A stretch of DNA of 64,000 bases, from the NCBI GenBank assembly GCA_030841085.1, contig JAVEDP010000001.1, positions 1 through 64,000 of the forward strand, read 5' to 3'. Below the pieces are notes generated by a model. It was not told the origin of the DNA. It searched no databases and saw only the letters and a list, made by a program, of their open reading frames with translations. The position numbers and the translations under genes were made by a program. Positions 9,649 to 18,447 of the stretch are shown here, piece after piece (the first letter of the stretch is position 1; each line of letters opens with the position of its first letter). Source of the DNA: Pyrinomonadaceae bacterium. GTDB taxonomy: Bacteria; Acidobacteriota; Blastocatellia; Pyrinomonadales; Pyrinomonadaceae.

Positions 9649-11244
9649 TTAGCGACCAGCCGCTTGTCGCAAACGCGCGAGCGCGACTTGATAATCAAAC
9701 AGCGCCTGATAGAACGCCTGTCTCTGAGCGACCAAAGTTGCTTCGGCATCTGTAACTTCGATTATTTGCGCCTCGCCGGAACGGTATCGCGCAATCGACG
9801 CATTCAAATTGTTCTCGGCCAAAGTAATACCTGCCGCCGCCAGGCGAATACGCGCCGCCGCGGAAACGGCCTGAGCGCGCGCCGAGTAAAACTGTTCCGC
9901 AAAACCGCGCAAAGCCATCAGCCGTTGCGACTCAGCAATCTGTTCGCGCAGGCGCGCCTGCCGTTCGCGACTACGACTCGCGCCCCAGTCGAAAATGGGA
10001 ATCGATAAGTTAAAAGCGGCCGAAACGCCCGAATGCTGCTTGAGAATAGGAGGACGCATCGAGTCGGTATCAAAGCCGCCGTTGATTGAATATGAAAGCT
10101 GGGGCAAGCGTTCCGCCCTGGCGATTCTAACTTCCTGTGCCGCTGCCTGACGCGCTGCTTCAAACTGCGCAAACTCCGGACGCGCGGAAATCATATCGGC
10201 AGTCAGACGACTGACCTCGTCATCGACGGGCACGGCGATCGTCAATTCGGTCGTAGCAATTGGCGTGAGAAAATCGTAACCGACAAGCACGCGCAAACTT
10301 CCCGCTGCCACGGCTTCGCTCGCTCGCGCTTTCTCTAATTCATCGCGGCGCGCAGTGGTTTGTAGTTGTGCGCGTGTTAGATCGACGGGCGCTACCTCGC
10401 CGCCGCTCAACAGTAACGAAGTAACACGCTCGAACTCTTCCGCCGCGGCGAGATTTTGTTCTGCCGCACGCAGCTCGGCGCTGGCCAGTGCCAGCCCGTA
10501 ATAACTTTCAACTACGGCCTGGGCCAGCGCTCGTCGCGAGACTTCGGTGCCGGCGTGTGCCGCCGCCAGCAGCGCGCGATTCCGAGCCAGCGTCGCGCGC
10601 AGTTTTCCAGAAAGATCGACGTCGCCCGCCACATTCAACAGCGCCTGATATTCATTGATGGCGTTATTGGCGATGAAGCTCGGCTCGCGCGGCGTTCCCG
10701 GCGTACCGCCGATCAGCGGAGAAGTGTAAATGTAATCTGTGGCGATGCCGACGCGCGGCAGGAAAGCGGCTTGCGCTTGCTTCACATCTTCGGCGGCGAT
10801 CTTTTCGTTTAGTCCGGCTTGCTGGAAAGCGGAGGCTTGCGCGTTTGCCAGGCGCAGCACGTCGTCGAGCGTAAGAGGATTCGCAGTTTGAGAAGCGCTG
10901 CCGCCTGCTGAAATCAACGGCGGCGCAGTTGGCGTATTCCCGAGATTATTCCCGGGATTGACCGGCGCAACCGGCAGAGTTGGCCCAGCGAAGGGAGTGC
11001 TTACGGGCGCGGCAGTTGGTTGTGGAGAGGGAATCGGTGAAGCAGATGTTCGTGGCGACGTTGCGACTGGTGGTTTGGCCGGACTCGGAGTCTGAGCCGT
11101 AGCGAAAGCTGCCCCGCCACTTAGAAAAACAGGCACAAGGATTCCTGAAAGTTGGCGCAGACCGAGACGGTTCAAGCGATCACCTAAGCCAATCATCCGC
11201 ACATAAAACTTTGTGAAAAAGGGGAGTCGCAGTCTAACACTCAT
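9649..11244 (-). CDS. TolC-family outer-membrane efflux protein
   Basis: 531 residues; first gene of the efflux operon. A signal-like hydrophobic stretch (LSGILVPVFLSGGAAFATAQ) is followed by a Pro/Ala/Thr-rich linker to about residue 115, and then two OEP repeats (about 120-320 and 330-525) of long amphipathic helices and short beta-strands, ending with SIARYRSGEAQIIEVTDAEA and a typical helix. It should form a trimeric channel across the outer membrane and the periplasm. The start could be the ATG 16 codons later, directly before the hydrophobic segment. The long proline-rich spacer between signal peptide and barrel is unusual compared with E. coli TolC. Confidence 0.92.
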   Translation of the reverse strand: MSVRLRLPFFTKFYVRMIGLGDRLNRLGLRQLSGILVPVFLSGGAAFATAQTPSPAKPPVATSPRTSASPIPSPQPTAAPVSTPFAGPTLPVAPVNPGNNLGNTPTAPPLISAGGSASQTANPLTLDDVLRLANAQASAFQQAGLNEKIAAEDVKQAQAAFLPRVGIATDYIYTSPLIGGTPGTPREPSFIANNAINEYQALLNVAGDVDLSGKLRATLARNRALLAAAHAGTEVSRRALAQAVVESYYGLALASAELRAAEQNLAAAEEFERVTSLLLSGGEVAPVDLTRAQLQTTARRDELEKARASEAVAAGSLRVLVGYDFLTPIATTELTIAVPVDDEVSRLTADMISARPEFAQFEAARQAAAQEVRIARAERLPQLSYSINGGFDTDSMRPPILKQHSGVSAAFNLSIPIFDWGASRSRERQARLREQIAESQRLMALRGFAEQFYSARAQAVSAAARIRLAAAGITLAENNLNASIARYRSGEAQIIEVTDAEATLVAQRQAFYQALFDYQVALARLRQAAGR

Positions 11245-11289
11245 GGCCCAGATTCTCTATGAGAACGGGGTCGCCGAATGCATTCAAAA

Positions 11290-11355
11290 GTTCAGGAGTC
11301 CAGCCTTCTAGACTGCTGCCGGCAGCGACGCAAGCTAAAGCCTGGACTCTGAACT
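11290..11355. repeat. Short inverted repeat (GTTCAGGAGTCCAGCC family)
   Basis: Arms at 11290-11307 (GTTCAGGAGTCCAGCCTT) and 11338-11355 (AAAGCCTGGACTCTGAAC), with a 30-base loop. Another member lies at 42021-42085, where the arms carry 'GAGTCCAAGC' and 'GGTTGGACTC'. It sits upstream of the efflux operon in the 230-base gap between the TolC-like gene and the PepSY gene; no other feature was seen in that gap. Confidence 0.7.
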
Positions 11356-11474
11356 GCCGCCTTCTACCTCAAGAAGTTGAGAAAGAACGGGGGCACCTTT
11401 GTTGCTGACCGAGCGCACCCCGTCTCTCCCCCGTTGGTTCGCTCGCACGAAAAGAACCGTGCGGCAAACTACTT

Positions 11475-11837
11475 CTAGTTCTTCTTCTTTTGATCGGCTT
11501 TCTTCTCAGCCGCTTCCTGTTGCTTGTTCTCGTGCTCGACTCGCACAATTTTTCCGGTTATCGCGCTGACCTGCACCTCGTCGATCGTGCCCCTGGCGTT
11601 TCGAATATCAAATGAATAAACGAGCTTGCCATGTTCCCGCTCGAGTTCGGCGCTCTCAACGGTGCCGGGCGCGCGCTTGAGCGCAGTTTGCTGGGCTTGC
11701 TCCTTTGTGATCTTCGCCTGGCGCGCAAGTTTTGCTTCGTTGGCGTTTTCTTGCGGCGCTGTGGGTTTAGCCATGACGAGCGAGCTGCCGGTTAAGAATG
11801 CCGAGATCAAGATCGCCAGTACAAAATTCTTCTTCAT
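11475..11837 (-). CDS. Small secreted PepSY-domain protein
   Basis: 120 residues from the ATG at 11837, which has an AAGGAG Shine-Dalgarno eight bases upstream; a longer in-frame start at 11909 lacks one. A signal peptide (FVLAILISAFLTGSSLVMA) precedes a PepSY-like domain: ITKEQAQQTALKRAPGTVE, then KLVYSFDIRNARGTIDEVQV and SAITGKIVRVEHEN. The C-terminus is a Lys/Gln/Glu tail (about 20 residues). PepSY proteins are often encoded beside two-component systems or secreted proteases; here the sensor kinase gene lies just upstream on the same strand, so it may be a target or modulator of that system. Confidence 0.85.
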   Translation of the reverse strand: MKKNFVLAILISAFLTGSSLVMAKPTAPQENANEAKLARQAKITKEQAQQTALKRAPGTVESAELEREHGKLVYSFDIRNARGTIDEVQVSAITGKIVRVEHENKQQEAAEKKADQKKKN

Positions 11838-11952
11838 AATCTTTCTCCTTGACTGCTGCACATTAGTTATTTGATGAAGCAGGCGACTCGTAGCGCCAAA
11901 ACCTGCCACTCCTTATGAAGACCACTGTACAGTTCTGAAGATTACGGGAGAA

Positions 11953-13434
11953 TTAACTTGCGGGAAGCCGTAGGTTACTTCGGTTCGGCAGCGAAATGAT
12001 AAAGGTTGCGCCTTCAGGATTCGTATTGTCCAGAACAATGGTCCCGCCATGCAGCTCGGCGACCCACTTCGCAATTGAAAGCCCGAGGCCGGCGCCGCTG
12101 CCATTAAGGGATTCGTCGCGCGAGCGCGCTTTATCGGCGCGGTAGAAGCGTTCAAAAACGTGGGCCCGCGCGTCTGCAGGAATGCCTGGCCCAGTGTCGC
12201 TGATGACGATTTCAGCTTCGTCATGATTCTGTTTGATGGCCACCTGCACGCGGCCGTGCGCCGGCGTGTACTTGATGGCGTTGTGTATCAGATTGAGAAC
12301 CATTCTCTGGACCAGTGCCTCGTCTCCGCGAAATGGAATTTCCCTGGCTGGAGGTTGATAGAAAACTTCGAGCCCTTTTTGGGCAGCCAGCGAGCGCACC
12401 GAGCGCACAGATTCGTTCACGCTTTCATCCAGATAAAAGTCCGCCAACACCAACGGATATTCCCCGGCGTCGGCACGCGCCAATGTAAAGAGATCTTCAA
12501 CCATTCTCGTCAGGCGCCGACCTTCGTCGTTGACGATTGCGAGAGACTCACGAAGCTCAGACGGGTCTCTAGCCTCTCGTGAAAGACTCACCTCCGACTC
12601 GCCACAAATTACCGCGACCGGCGTGCGCAGCTCGTGTGAGGCGTCCGCCATAAAACGTTTCTGCTGCGCAAACGATTGATCGAGGCGCGCCAGTAGCTTG
12701 TTGAAGATTCCGGCCAGCCGGCCCAGCTCCTGATTGTTTTCGGGTACCGGGATTCTTTCATCTAAATTCGAAGCACCGATTCGCGCGGCTCGCTCCCCCA
12801 TGGTCACCACCGGCGCCAGACTTTTGCGCGCCAAAAAATATCCGCCAAGACTGGCAATGACCAGTGCGATCGGAATAGCAATGTAGAACGCCTCGCGTGC
12901 CTGTTCGAGTGCTTGTTCCTGATCTCGTAATGAGTTTGCAAAAACGAAGATGTAACCCCGGTCGCCCGTGGGCAACGCAACAGTGAGCACGCGGATAGCG
13001 GTCTTGCCTCTTATGAAAATGTCTCGGTATGCGCGACCTTCGCTGAGGGCCGGGTCAAACACGGCAGCTATCTGAGGTTGTATTTCCGGTGTAGCAAACC
13101 AGTCATTTCCCAAATTCAAATTTTCAGGATTGTCTGAAGCGACCACTACCTTATCGTTCGAGTAAATAATTACCTGCCGGTCACGCGAACGAAAACTTCG
13201 CGCGGTCTCCCGGGCAGCTCCGTCCCGGCCCTGATTCTCGTCAGTTAATTCACTATTGAAGTTTGAAATGAACGAGTTGGCTGTCTCTGCCAGCGAGTCG
13301 TCCTCGCGTTGGCGTGTTGAGCGCGAGAGATAGGAGTAGGTGGTGATGGAAAAAATCAGCAGCACTAACGCGAGGAAACCCGTGTACCAGAGCGTGAGCT
13401 GGACACGCATGGAGCCTAATGGTTTTTTGTTCAT
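11953..13434 (-). CDS. Two-component sensor histidine kinase
   Basis: 493 residues from the ATG at 13434 (MNKKPLGSMRVQLTLWYTGF); in-frame upstream codons run into a repeat and are rejected. Transmembrane helices at about 13-35 and 165-185 flank a periplasmic sensor of about 130 residues. A HAMP-like linker (LAPVVTMGERAARIGASNLD) leads to HisKA with the phosphorylated His in DASHELRTPVAVICGESEVS, then HATPase_c with N box LNLIHNAIKYTPAHG, G1 ISDTGPGIP and G2 GAGLGLSIAKWVAELHGG. Its likely partner is the OmpR-type regulator at 13896-14570, separated by a 293-base repeat copy. The efflux operon further downstream on the same strand is a plausible target. Confidence 0.93.
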   Translation of the reverse strand: MNKKPLGSMRVQLTLWYTGFLALVLLIFSITTYSYLSRSTRQREDDSLAETANSFISNFNSELTDENQGRDGAARETARSFRSRDRQVIIYSNDKVVVASDNPENLNLGNDWFATPEIQPQIAAVFDPALSEGRAYRDIFIRGKTAIRVLTVALPTGDRGYIFVFANSLRDQEQALEQAREAFYIAIPIALVIASLGGYFLARKSLAPVVTMGERAARIGASNLDERIPVPENNQELGRLAGIFNKLLARLDQSFAQQKRFMADASHELRTPVAVICGESEVSLSREARDPSELRESLAIVNDEGRRLTRMVEDLFTLARADAGEYPLVLADFYLDESVNESVRSVRSLAAQKGLEVFYQPPAREIPFRGDEALVQRMVLNLIHNAIKYTPAHGRVQVAIKQNHDEAEIVISDTGPGIPADARAHVFERFYRADKARSRDESLNGSGAGLGLSIAKWVAELHGGTIVLDNTNPEGATFIISLPNRSNLRLPAS

Positions 13435-13475
13435 TGTTCGAAGGCCGCTACGAAGCGGCAGCGATGTCCGATAAG

Positions 13476-13768
13476 CTTTAGGAAGCTCTGAATAAGTACA
13501 TGAAAAAGTTTGCCCTGAGCCCGCGGAGCGCGGCGATAGCATAAAGCCTGGGGTGAAGCGAAGCGCAACCCCAGGATCGCTCAGGGGAAAAAGTAAGAGC
13601 CCACGAAGTGGCCGACAGCCCTTTATGGAAGGTAAATCGCCAGGGTTTGCTCTGTCGCACGCTTCGCGCGCTTGGGATTTTTAACGATCGTCGTCCTGGG
13701 GTTCCGCTCCGCTTCACCCCGGGCTTTATGCCTCCACCCGCTACGCGGGTTTTGGGAAGAGCCTAGCC
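13476..13768. repeat. Large inverted repeat, copy A (about 293 bp)
   Basis: This segment is nearly identical to the reverse complement of 14820-15109. Matching landmarks include AAGCTCTGAATAAGTAC at the outer end, AAGCCTGGGGTGAAGCGAAG, GAGCCCACGAAGTGGCCGAC, GGATTTTTAACGATCGTCGT and CCACCCGCTACGCGGGTTTT at the inner end. Inside are smaller palindromes of the kind CCTGGGGT...ACCCCAGG. The repeat separates the sensor kinase gene from its regulator gene. The remaining gap to 13895 shows nothing else. Confidence 0.9.
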
Positions 13769-13895
13769 AAACTTCGCACTCTCCCTAACCCGTCCCAAAA
13801 GGGAGGGAAAGAAACCGCGCATGTTTCAACAGTCAGACGTTCCTCTAGCGGACATTTGGCACGAAACCATCACCATTTAGATGCACATTGAAACG

Positions 13896-14570
13896 CTAAC
13901 CAGTCGCGGCCAGCATGTAGCCCGCGCCCCGTCGCGTATGGATCAGCCTGGTAGAGAAGCCGCTGTCAACTTTTCTTCTGAGACGATTGATGTGCACATC
14001 AATCAGGTTGGTAAGCGGGTCAAAGTTTTCGTCCCAAACGTGTTCTGCAATCTCGGCGCGGCTGACCACGCGGCCCTGTTCGCGGGCGAGGTACTCAAGC
14101 AACGCGTACTCTTTCCCGGTAAGCCCCAACTCGCGATTGTCGCGAGTAGCGCGCTGAGCGCGCGTATCCAGCACGAGGTCGCCGAGCTGAATTGTCGCAG
14201 GACGGACCACGTGACCACGACGCATCAAAGCACGCAGGCGTGCCAGCAGTTCAGTCACTGCAAAGGGTTTGGTCAGATAGTCGTCCGCGCCAATATCCAG
14301 ACCGGTAATTCGATCCTGCACCGTATCGCGCGCGGTTAGCATGATTACCGGCACCACTGAACCGGTCGCCCGCAACTCGCGGCAGACACTAAACCCGTCG
14401 CGACCGGGGATCATCACGTCGAGAATTATTGCGTCGTAGTCGTTGATGGCCGCTTTGTAAAGCGCTTCGTCGCCATCGCCGCTAACGTCGACCGCTAACG
14501 ACTGCTCGCGCAAACCCTTCGCGACAAAACGCGCGATGCCCGGATCATCTTCCACCAGCAGAATTCTCAT
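13896..14570 (-). CDS. OmpR/PhoB-family response regulator
   Basis: 224 residues. Receiver domain at 1-115: acidic pocket LLVEDD, phospho-acceptor Asp in AIILDVMIPGRDG (about residue 51), Thr in VIMLTARD and Lys in DYLTKPF. A winged-helix DNA-binding domain follows (about 128-220) with ELGLTGKEYALLEYLAREQG, then SRAEIAEHVWDE and NLIDVHINRLRRKVD, RRGAGYML. The likely partner is the histidine kinase at 11953-13434. The gene is bracketed by inverted copies of a ~290-base repeat (13476-13768 and 14820-15109), so it could in principle be inverted relative to the kinase gene by recombination. Confidence 0.95.
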   Translation of the reverse strand: MRILLVEDDPGIARFVAKGLREQSLAVDVSGDGDEALYKAAINDYDAIILDVMIPGRDGFSVCRELRATGSVVPVIMLTARDTVQDRITGLDIGADDYLTKPFAVTELLARLRALMRRGHVVRPATIQLGDLVLDTRAQRATRDNRELGLTGKEYALLEYLAREQGRVVSRAEIAEHVWDENFDPLTNLIDVHINRLRRKVDSGFSTRLIHTRRGAGYMLAATG

Positions 14571-14589
14571 TGCGCAATAAAAGTCGGTA

Positions 14590-14819
14590 GCAGAGACTTT
14601 AGGAAGATCTCAATAAGTCTCTTCGACGCGTAGCGTCGGTATGAGTTTAGCCCGGCCTTTGAAGGCCGGGAAGGCAGTACCAAATAGTCAGCGTCGCATA
14701 GCGACGCCAGAAATTGAGGCCAGATTCAAACGTCGTTACGCGACGAGAACTGCCATGACCGGCTCCGGCATTAAAACGCCGGGTAAATTCACACCAACGC
14801 TAAGCGTCGAAGTCAATGC
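14590..14819. repeat. Cluster of short REP-like palindromes
   Basis: The region upstream of the regulator contains several small palindromes: GACGCGTAGCGTC (14626-14638), CCCGGCCTTTGAAGGCCGGG (about 14651-14670), CGTCGCATAGCGACG, CGTCGTTACGCGACG and a GGCGTTTTAATGCC-like pair. A segment GACTTTAGGAAGATCTCAAT at about 14599 resembles the outer end of the large inverted repeat (CTTTAGGAAGCTCTGAAT), suggesting a further partial copy. No gene is supported here; the open frame that crosses it is repeat-derived. Confidence 0.65.
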
Positions 14820-15109
14820 GGCTAGGCGTTTCCAAAACCCGCGTAGCGGGTGGAAGCATAAAGCCTGGGGTGGAGCGGAGCGGAACCCCAGGACGACGAT
14901 CGTTAAAAATCCCAAGCGCGCGGAGCGTGCGATAGAGCAAACCCTGGCAATTTACCTTTCGTAAAGGGCTGTCGGCCACTTCGTGGGCTCTTACTCTTCC
15001 CTGAGCGATCCTGGGGTTGCGCTTCGCTTCACCCCAGGCTTTATGCTCTCACCGCGCTCCGCGGGCTCAGGGCAAACTTTTTCACGTACTTGTTCAGAGC
15101 TTCTTAAAG
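14820..15109. repeat. Large inverted repeat, copy B (about 290 bp)
   Basis: The reverse-orientation partner of 13476-13768. Read on the minus strand from 15109 it gives the same series of landmarks (AGAAGCTCTGAACAAGTAC, CCTGGGGTGAAGCGAAGC, GGGATTTTTAACGATCGTCG) with only scattered mismatches. Together the copies bracket about 1.05 kb holding the response regulator gene. Confidence 0.9.
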
Positions 15110-15133
15110 TCTATGCCACTCTGTAGAGCAGTC

Positions 15134-16048
15134 TCAGAAATTCCACGCTAACGAGGCGCCATACGAATGCGACTGCCGGCTGAAAGTGGGCGCCACGGAG
15201 GGGAAAAACTTAGACTTGAGAAGGTGGCTGGTTTGTTTTCCAGTTTCCCCCTCAAGTGAAGTGTCGTGATGCTGATGATAAACGTAGCGTCCAATGCCGT
15301 AACCCATGGCGCTACCCACGAGCACGTCCGAAAGAAAATGCTTACGGCCAGTGTAACGAGAAATTCCCACCGCAGTGGCGAGCGCGTATGCACCGTAGCG
15401 AACAGCCGGATGCCGAGGTCCATATTCTTCCGCAATGACGGTCGCGACGGACCAAGCGCCAATAGCATGCCCGGATGGGAATGCCGAGCCGCCGTCAAAA
15501 AATTCTCCACTCGAATGATCGACGGTAGGACGCTGCCGCTGCGAAGCAACCTTTAGCGCCTGGACCACAATGCCACTGTCGAGAAGAGCCTCAGCCGCCA
15601 ACAGTCCCGTCTCCTTGGCTCGCTCGTCGTGCTTGAGCCGTCCGGCAATATAAAAGAGCGCTGCAGTTCCCCCAGTCGCGGCAGTCGAGCCAAAATAACT
15701 TATATCTATACTGATTCGCTGGCGAGTAAGGTTGTCGCCATGCGCGACCAGCGCCTCCGACGTGCGCCGGTCAGTGAAAATCAGCGCGCCGGTAGACAAA
15801 ACGAGCGGCGCGAGCCACTTTGCATCGCTCTCGTGAATATGAAACGGCGCGGTCCAGATGCCTTTTTGGTCTTTCAGAATGTTGGCGAAAAAATTCTTTT
15901 CCAAGCTCGGTCTGGGCGTCGGTTTTGGCTGCGCAGTAGGCGCCGTCGGTGTAGTTTGAGAAAGGCCTTGCGCAGATAGAATGATGATGAAGACAAAACA
16001 AAGTGGCCAGCGAAACATGGCCCTTGCAGTCTTATGACTCAAGTTCAT
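15134..16048 (-). CDS. PAP2-superfamily phosphatase, exported
   Basis: 304 residues. A hydrophobic N-terminus (WPLCFVFIIILSAQGLSQ) acts as signal peptide or anchor. The three phosphatase motifs of the type 2 phosphatidic acid phosphatase superfamily are intact: KVASQRQRP (K-x6-RP), then AFPSGHA, and SRYTGRKHFLSD (SR-x5-H-x3-D). Family members remove phosphate from lipid or small-molecule substrates on the outer face of the membrane; the substrate here is unknown. Central hydrophobic segments are modest, so it may be periplasmic rather than a polytopic protein. It stands alone, with repeat B downstream. Confidence 0.9.
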   Translation of the reverse strand: MNLSHKTARAMFRWPLCFVFIIILSAQGLSQTTPTAPTAQPKPTPRPSLEKNFFANILKDQKGIWTAPFHIHESDAKWLAPLVLSTGALIFTDRRTSEALVAHGDNLTRQRISIDISYFGSTAATGGTAALFYIAGRLKHDERAKETGLLAAEALLDSGIVVQALKVASQRQRPTVDHSSGEFFDGGSAFPSGHAIGAWSVATVIAEEYGPRHPAVRYGAYALATAVGISRYTGRKHFLSDVLVGSAMGYGIGRYVYHQHHDTSLEGETGKQTSHLLKSKFFPSVAPTFSRQSHSYGASLAWNF

Positions 16049-16239
16049 GACTCAACTCCTGATTGTAAAAGAAGGAAGCCGGCTGATTATGAAAAGGGGA
16101 AACGGGTCGATTATCTGCCTCAGTGCAATCTTTTGACAACCGCACAGCGAATCTCATGACGGCGGCGACCCGAGTTGTTGTGAACGCCGCTCAGGTGTAG
16201 GCTGAGGAATCATTCGAACTAACCTAAGGAGATCATTTC

Positions 16240-17328
16240 ATGAAGGCATTTAGCAAAAGCGGTGGAATCGCGCGCCCTGAAAACATGCGCCGAGAGTTGT
16301 TCGTATTGTTGTTGGTTCTTCTTCTGGGGCTCTCGGTCGCCGGCCCGGGCCTGGTCCAGAGCGCGCCTGCGCCGGGCGAATACAAAGTCCTTAAGACAAT
16401 CAAACTCGGCGGCGATGGCGGCTGGGATTGTTTGGCGGTCGATTCGCAGGCGCGGCGGCTGTACATCTCGCGCGGCACTCACGTAATGGTGGTTAATGCC
16501 GACACCGGCGAAGTTGTCGGCGACATTCCGGGGACCAACGGCGTGCACGGCATCGCGGTCGTGCCCGCACTTGGCAAAGGCTTCACCAGCAACGGCCGCG
16601 ACAACACGGTTAGCGTCTTCGATCTCAAGACATTGCATGTTTCAAAACAGATACCGGTCGGCAAGAATCCGGACATCATCATTTATGATCCCGAATCGCA
16701 GCTCGTCTTCAGTGGCAACGGCCGCAGCCAGGACATCACTGCAATCGATCCGAAGAGCGAGACAGTGAAGGGCACAATTCCGCTGGACGGCAAGCCCGAA
16801 TTTGCTGTCGCCGACAAGGGCCATGTCTACGTTAACCTGGAAGACAAGAGCACCATCGTTAGAATTGATTCTCGTAAACTGGCTGTTGACGCGCGCTGGC
16901 CGCTGGCGCCGGGCGAAGAGCCAACCGGTCTGGCAATTGATGAAAAGCATCATCGTTTATTTGCGGCGTGCGCCAACAAGATGATGGTCGTTGTGAACAC
17001 TGCCGATGGACATGTAATAGGAAATGTACCTACCGGCGACGGCGCGGATGGTGCGGAGTTCGACTCTTCCAGTCAAATAGCGTTTAGCCCGAATGGAGGC
17101 GATGGCACGCTAACGGTGATTCACGAAGATGCGCCGGACAAATTTAGTGTGGTGCAAACCCTGACCACGCGCAGAGGCGCGCGCACAATGACGCTGGATC
17201 CTAAGACGCACAACGTGTTTCTGATTACGGCCGAGTTTGGACCACCGCCGGCGCCCACGGCTGAGCGACCACATCCGCGGCCATCCATCGTGCCGGGATC
17301 GTTTACGCTGTTGATTGTTGGGAAGTAA
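16240..17328 (+). CDS. Secreted YncE-like beta-propeller protein
   Basis: 362 residues with AAGGAG shortly before the ATG. An N-terminal signal segment (LFVLLLVLLLGLSVAGPG) precedes repeated beta-propeller blades: LAVDSQARRLYISRGTHVMV, then GIAVVPALGKGFTSNGRDN, VFDLKTLHVSKQIPVGKNPD and AIDPKSETVKGTIPLDGKPE. This is the YVTN/YncE pattern of surface-layer-like propellers. Such proteins occur in periplasmic and surface roles, often without a known ligand. Both neighbours are on the minus strand, so it is probably transcribed alone. A palindromic repeat begins three bases after the stop codon. Confidence 0.85.
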   Translation: MKAFSKSGGIARPENMRRELFVLLLVLLLGLSVAGPGLVQSAPAPGEYKVLKTIKLGGDGGWDCLAVDSQARRLYISRGTHVMVVNADTGEVVGDIPGTNGVHGIAVVPALGKGFTSNGRDNTVSVFDLKTLHVSKQIPVGKNPDIIIYDPESQLVFSGNGRSQDITAIDPKSETVKGTIPLDGKPEFAVADKGHVYVNLEDKSTIVRIDSRKLAVDARWPLAPGEEPTGLAIDEKHHRLFAACANKMMVVVNTADGHVIGNVPTGDGADGAEFDSSSQIAFSPNGGDGTLTVIHEDAPDKFSVVQTLTTRRGARTMTLDPKTHNVFLITAEFGPPPAPTAERPHPRPSIVPGSFTLLIVGK

Positions 17329-17330
17329 AT

Positions 17331-17450
17331 GTAAAGCAAACTGTTAGTTTGCGGTGGTGCGGAACAGATAGTTTGTGTGGGCAAAAGCGAGTTACCGTAG
17401 ATGAACAGTTTTAGGTTGCGCACGATCCGCAAACTAACGGTTTGCTTTAC
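17331..17450. repeat. Palindromic repeat, GTAAAGCAAACTGTTAG family (120 bp)
   Basis: Terminal arms at 17331-17354 (GTAAAGCAAACTGTTAGTTT...) and 17427-17450 (...CTAACGGTTTGCTTTAC) are inverted copies about 24 bases long. The same arms occur at 52784-52852 inside the CoA ligase gene, and single arms occur at 53828-53850 and 63610-63633. A small MITE-like element is the best description. Confidence 0.85.
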
Positions 17451-17481
17451 GAACGAAATGAAAGTCTTCGCAGGGCAGGCG

Positions 17482-18066
17482 CTAGTTCAGTTTGATCTCG
17501 ACCGGTTGCGGCAGACGATCGACTCGCAAAGTTAGTCCCGCTGAACTCGCAACCGGTTCTTTCTTCGGTGTTTCGAAAAATAGAAAGCCCTGGCGACGTC
17601 CATTCGCACTCGATAAGGGATCGGCGAGATCGATTGCGTAGGCGGCAAACTCTTTTTCAAACTGTTTGCGCGAGTTGGGATTGTAGGCGTAGACGTCGTT
17701 TGCTTTCAGAATGCGCGCCACTGCGGCTTTTGCAGAGATCAACTTCCATTCCTTGCCTGTGGCATCGCTCAGATGAAAACGCGCTTGTTTCGCTGCCACA
17801 GGCGCGCCGCTCTCAAAAGCCAGCTCCACTCTAACCGGCAACACTCCGCCTAACGGTAAGTTCGCTTCAAACAAGTCCTGGCTCTCTTCATCAGTCATTA
17901 GCGGCGCGACGCGGACGGTAACGCCGCCTGCACTCGCGCTGCGCGCATTCTCGGCCAACGGCGGCAATTCAATCGCTGGTTTTACTTTGAAGAGCGAGCC
18001 GACGCATGACGTGCCAAGCAAAAGAAATCCCACGGGAATGATCGACAAAAGTCGCCGGTTGAGCAT
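17482..18066 (-). CDS. Putative lipoprotein of unknown function
   Basis: 194 residues starting MLNRRLLSIIPVGFLLLGTSC, a lipoprotein signal with the modified Cys at residue 21. The rest (about 30-190) appears to be a beta-rich soluble domain: VTVRVAPLMTDEESQDLFEA, GVLPVRVELAFESGAPVAAK, then FHLSDATGKEW and a C-terminal GFLFFETPKKEP. The family is not recognised; the pattern (a partially hydrophobic domain with an 'F..NLPL.GVLPV.V' core) recurs in acidobacterial lipoproteins by recollection only. It converges on the propeller gene. Confidence 0.65.
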   Translation of the reverse strand: MLNRRLLSIIPVGFLLLGTSCVGSLFKVKPAIELPPLAENARSASAGGVTVRVAPLMTDEESQDLFEANLPLGGVLPVRVELAFESGAPVAAKQARFHLSDATGKEWKLISAKAAVARILKANDVYAYNPNSRKQFEKEFAAYAIDLADPLSSANGRRQGFLFFETPKKEPVASSAGLTLRVDRLPQPVEIKLN

Positions 18067-18093
18067 GGTTGCAATTTAGCACAGGCATGGTTG

Positions 18094-18433
18094 GTAGCAC
18101 AGACTTTAGTCGGTGCTTCGTACTGCTCCAATTTGGAGTTCCCAGGTCCGAAGGACCGCTAGTTAATAGCCGGTCCGGCGCTGCGCGGAGGGCGGGGTTA
18201 GAAGCATGATTAGTTGCCGGAGCGCCAAAGGTGCGACATATTGGTGCCGGCCCTTCGGGCCTCCGCGATCTCAGAAGATAGCGTCCCCCGCCCTCCCGCG
18301 AAGCGCCGGACCGGCTACTAACTCTCGGTCCTTCGGACCTAAAGCATCGCTGGATTGAAACTGAACCGGTACCCTTTGCCTACGTGCAATCATCGAGGCA
18401 ATCCCAGAAAGCACCGACTAAAGTCTGTGCTAC
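18094..18433. repeat. MITE-like element with perfect 25-bp terminal inverted repeats
   Basis: Terminal arms 18094-18118 (GTAGCACAGACTTTAGTCGG...) and 18409-18433 are exact reverse complements over 25 bases. The 340-base interior holds further palindromes (GGTCCGAAGGACC, GGTCCTTCGGACC, GCCCTTCGGGC) and no open frame. The element ends 14 bases before the ATG of the next gene. A short relative with the same arm core is at 54210-54265, and a GGTCCTTCGGACC unit recurs at about 46851. This accounts for the gap between genes. Confidence 0.85.
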
Positions 18434-18447
18434 TATTTCGAAAAATT

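Noticed and set aside
14641-14964. Long plus-strand open frame upstream of the regulator
   Set aside because: It is made entirely of REP-like palindromes and part of the large inverted repeat; no protein-like composition.
13476-15109. Composite insertion sequence or transposon
   Set aside because: No transposase between or beside the repeats; the only gene is a response regulator.
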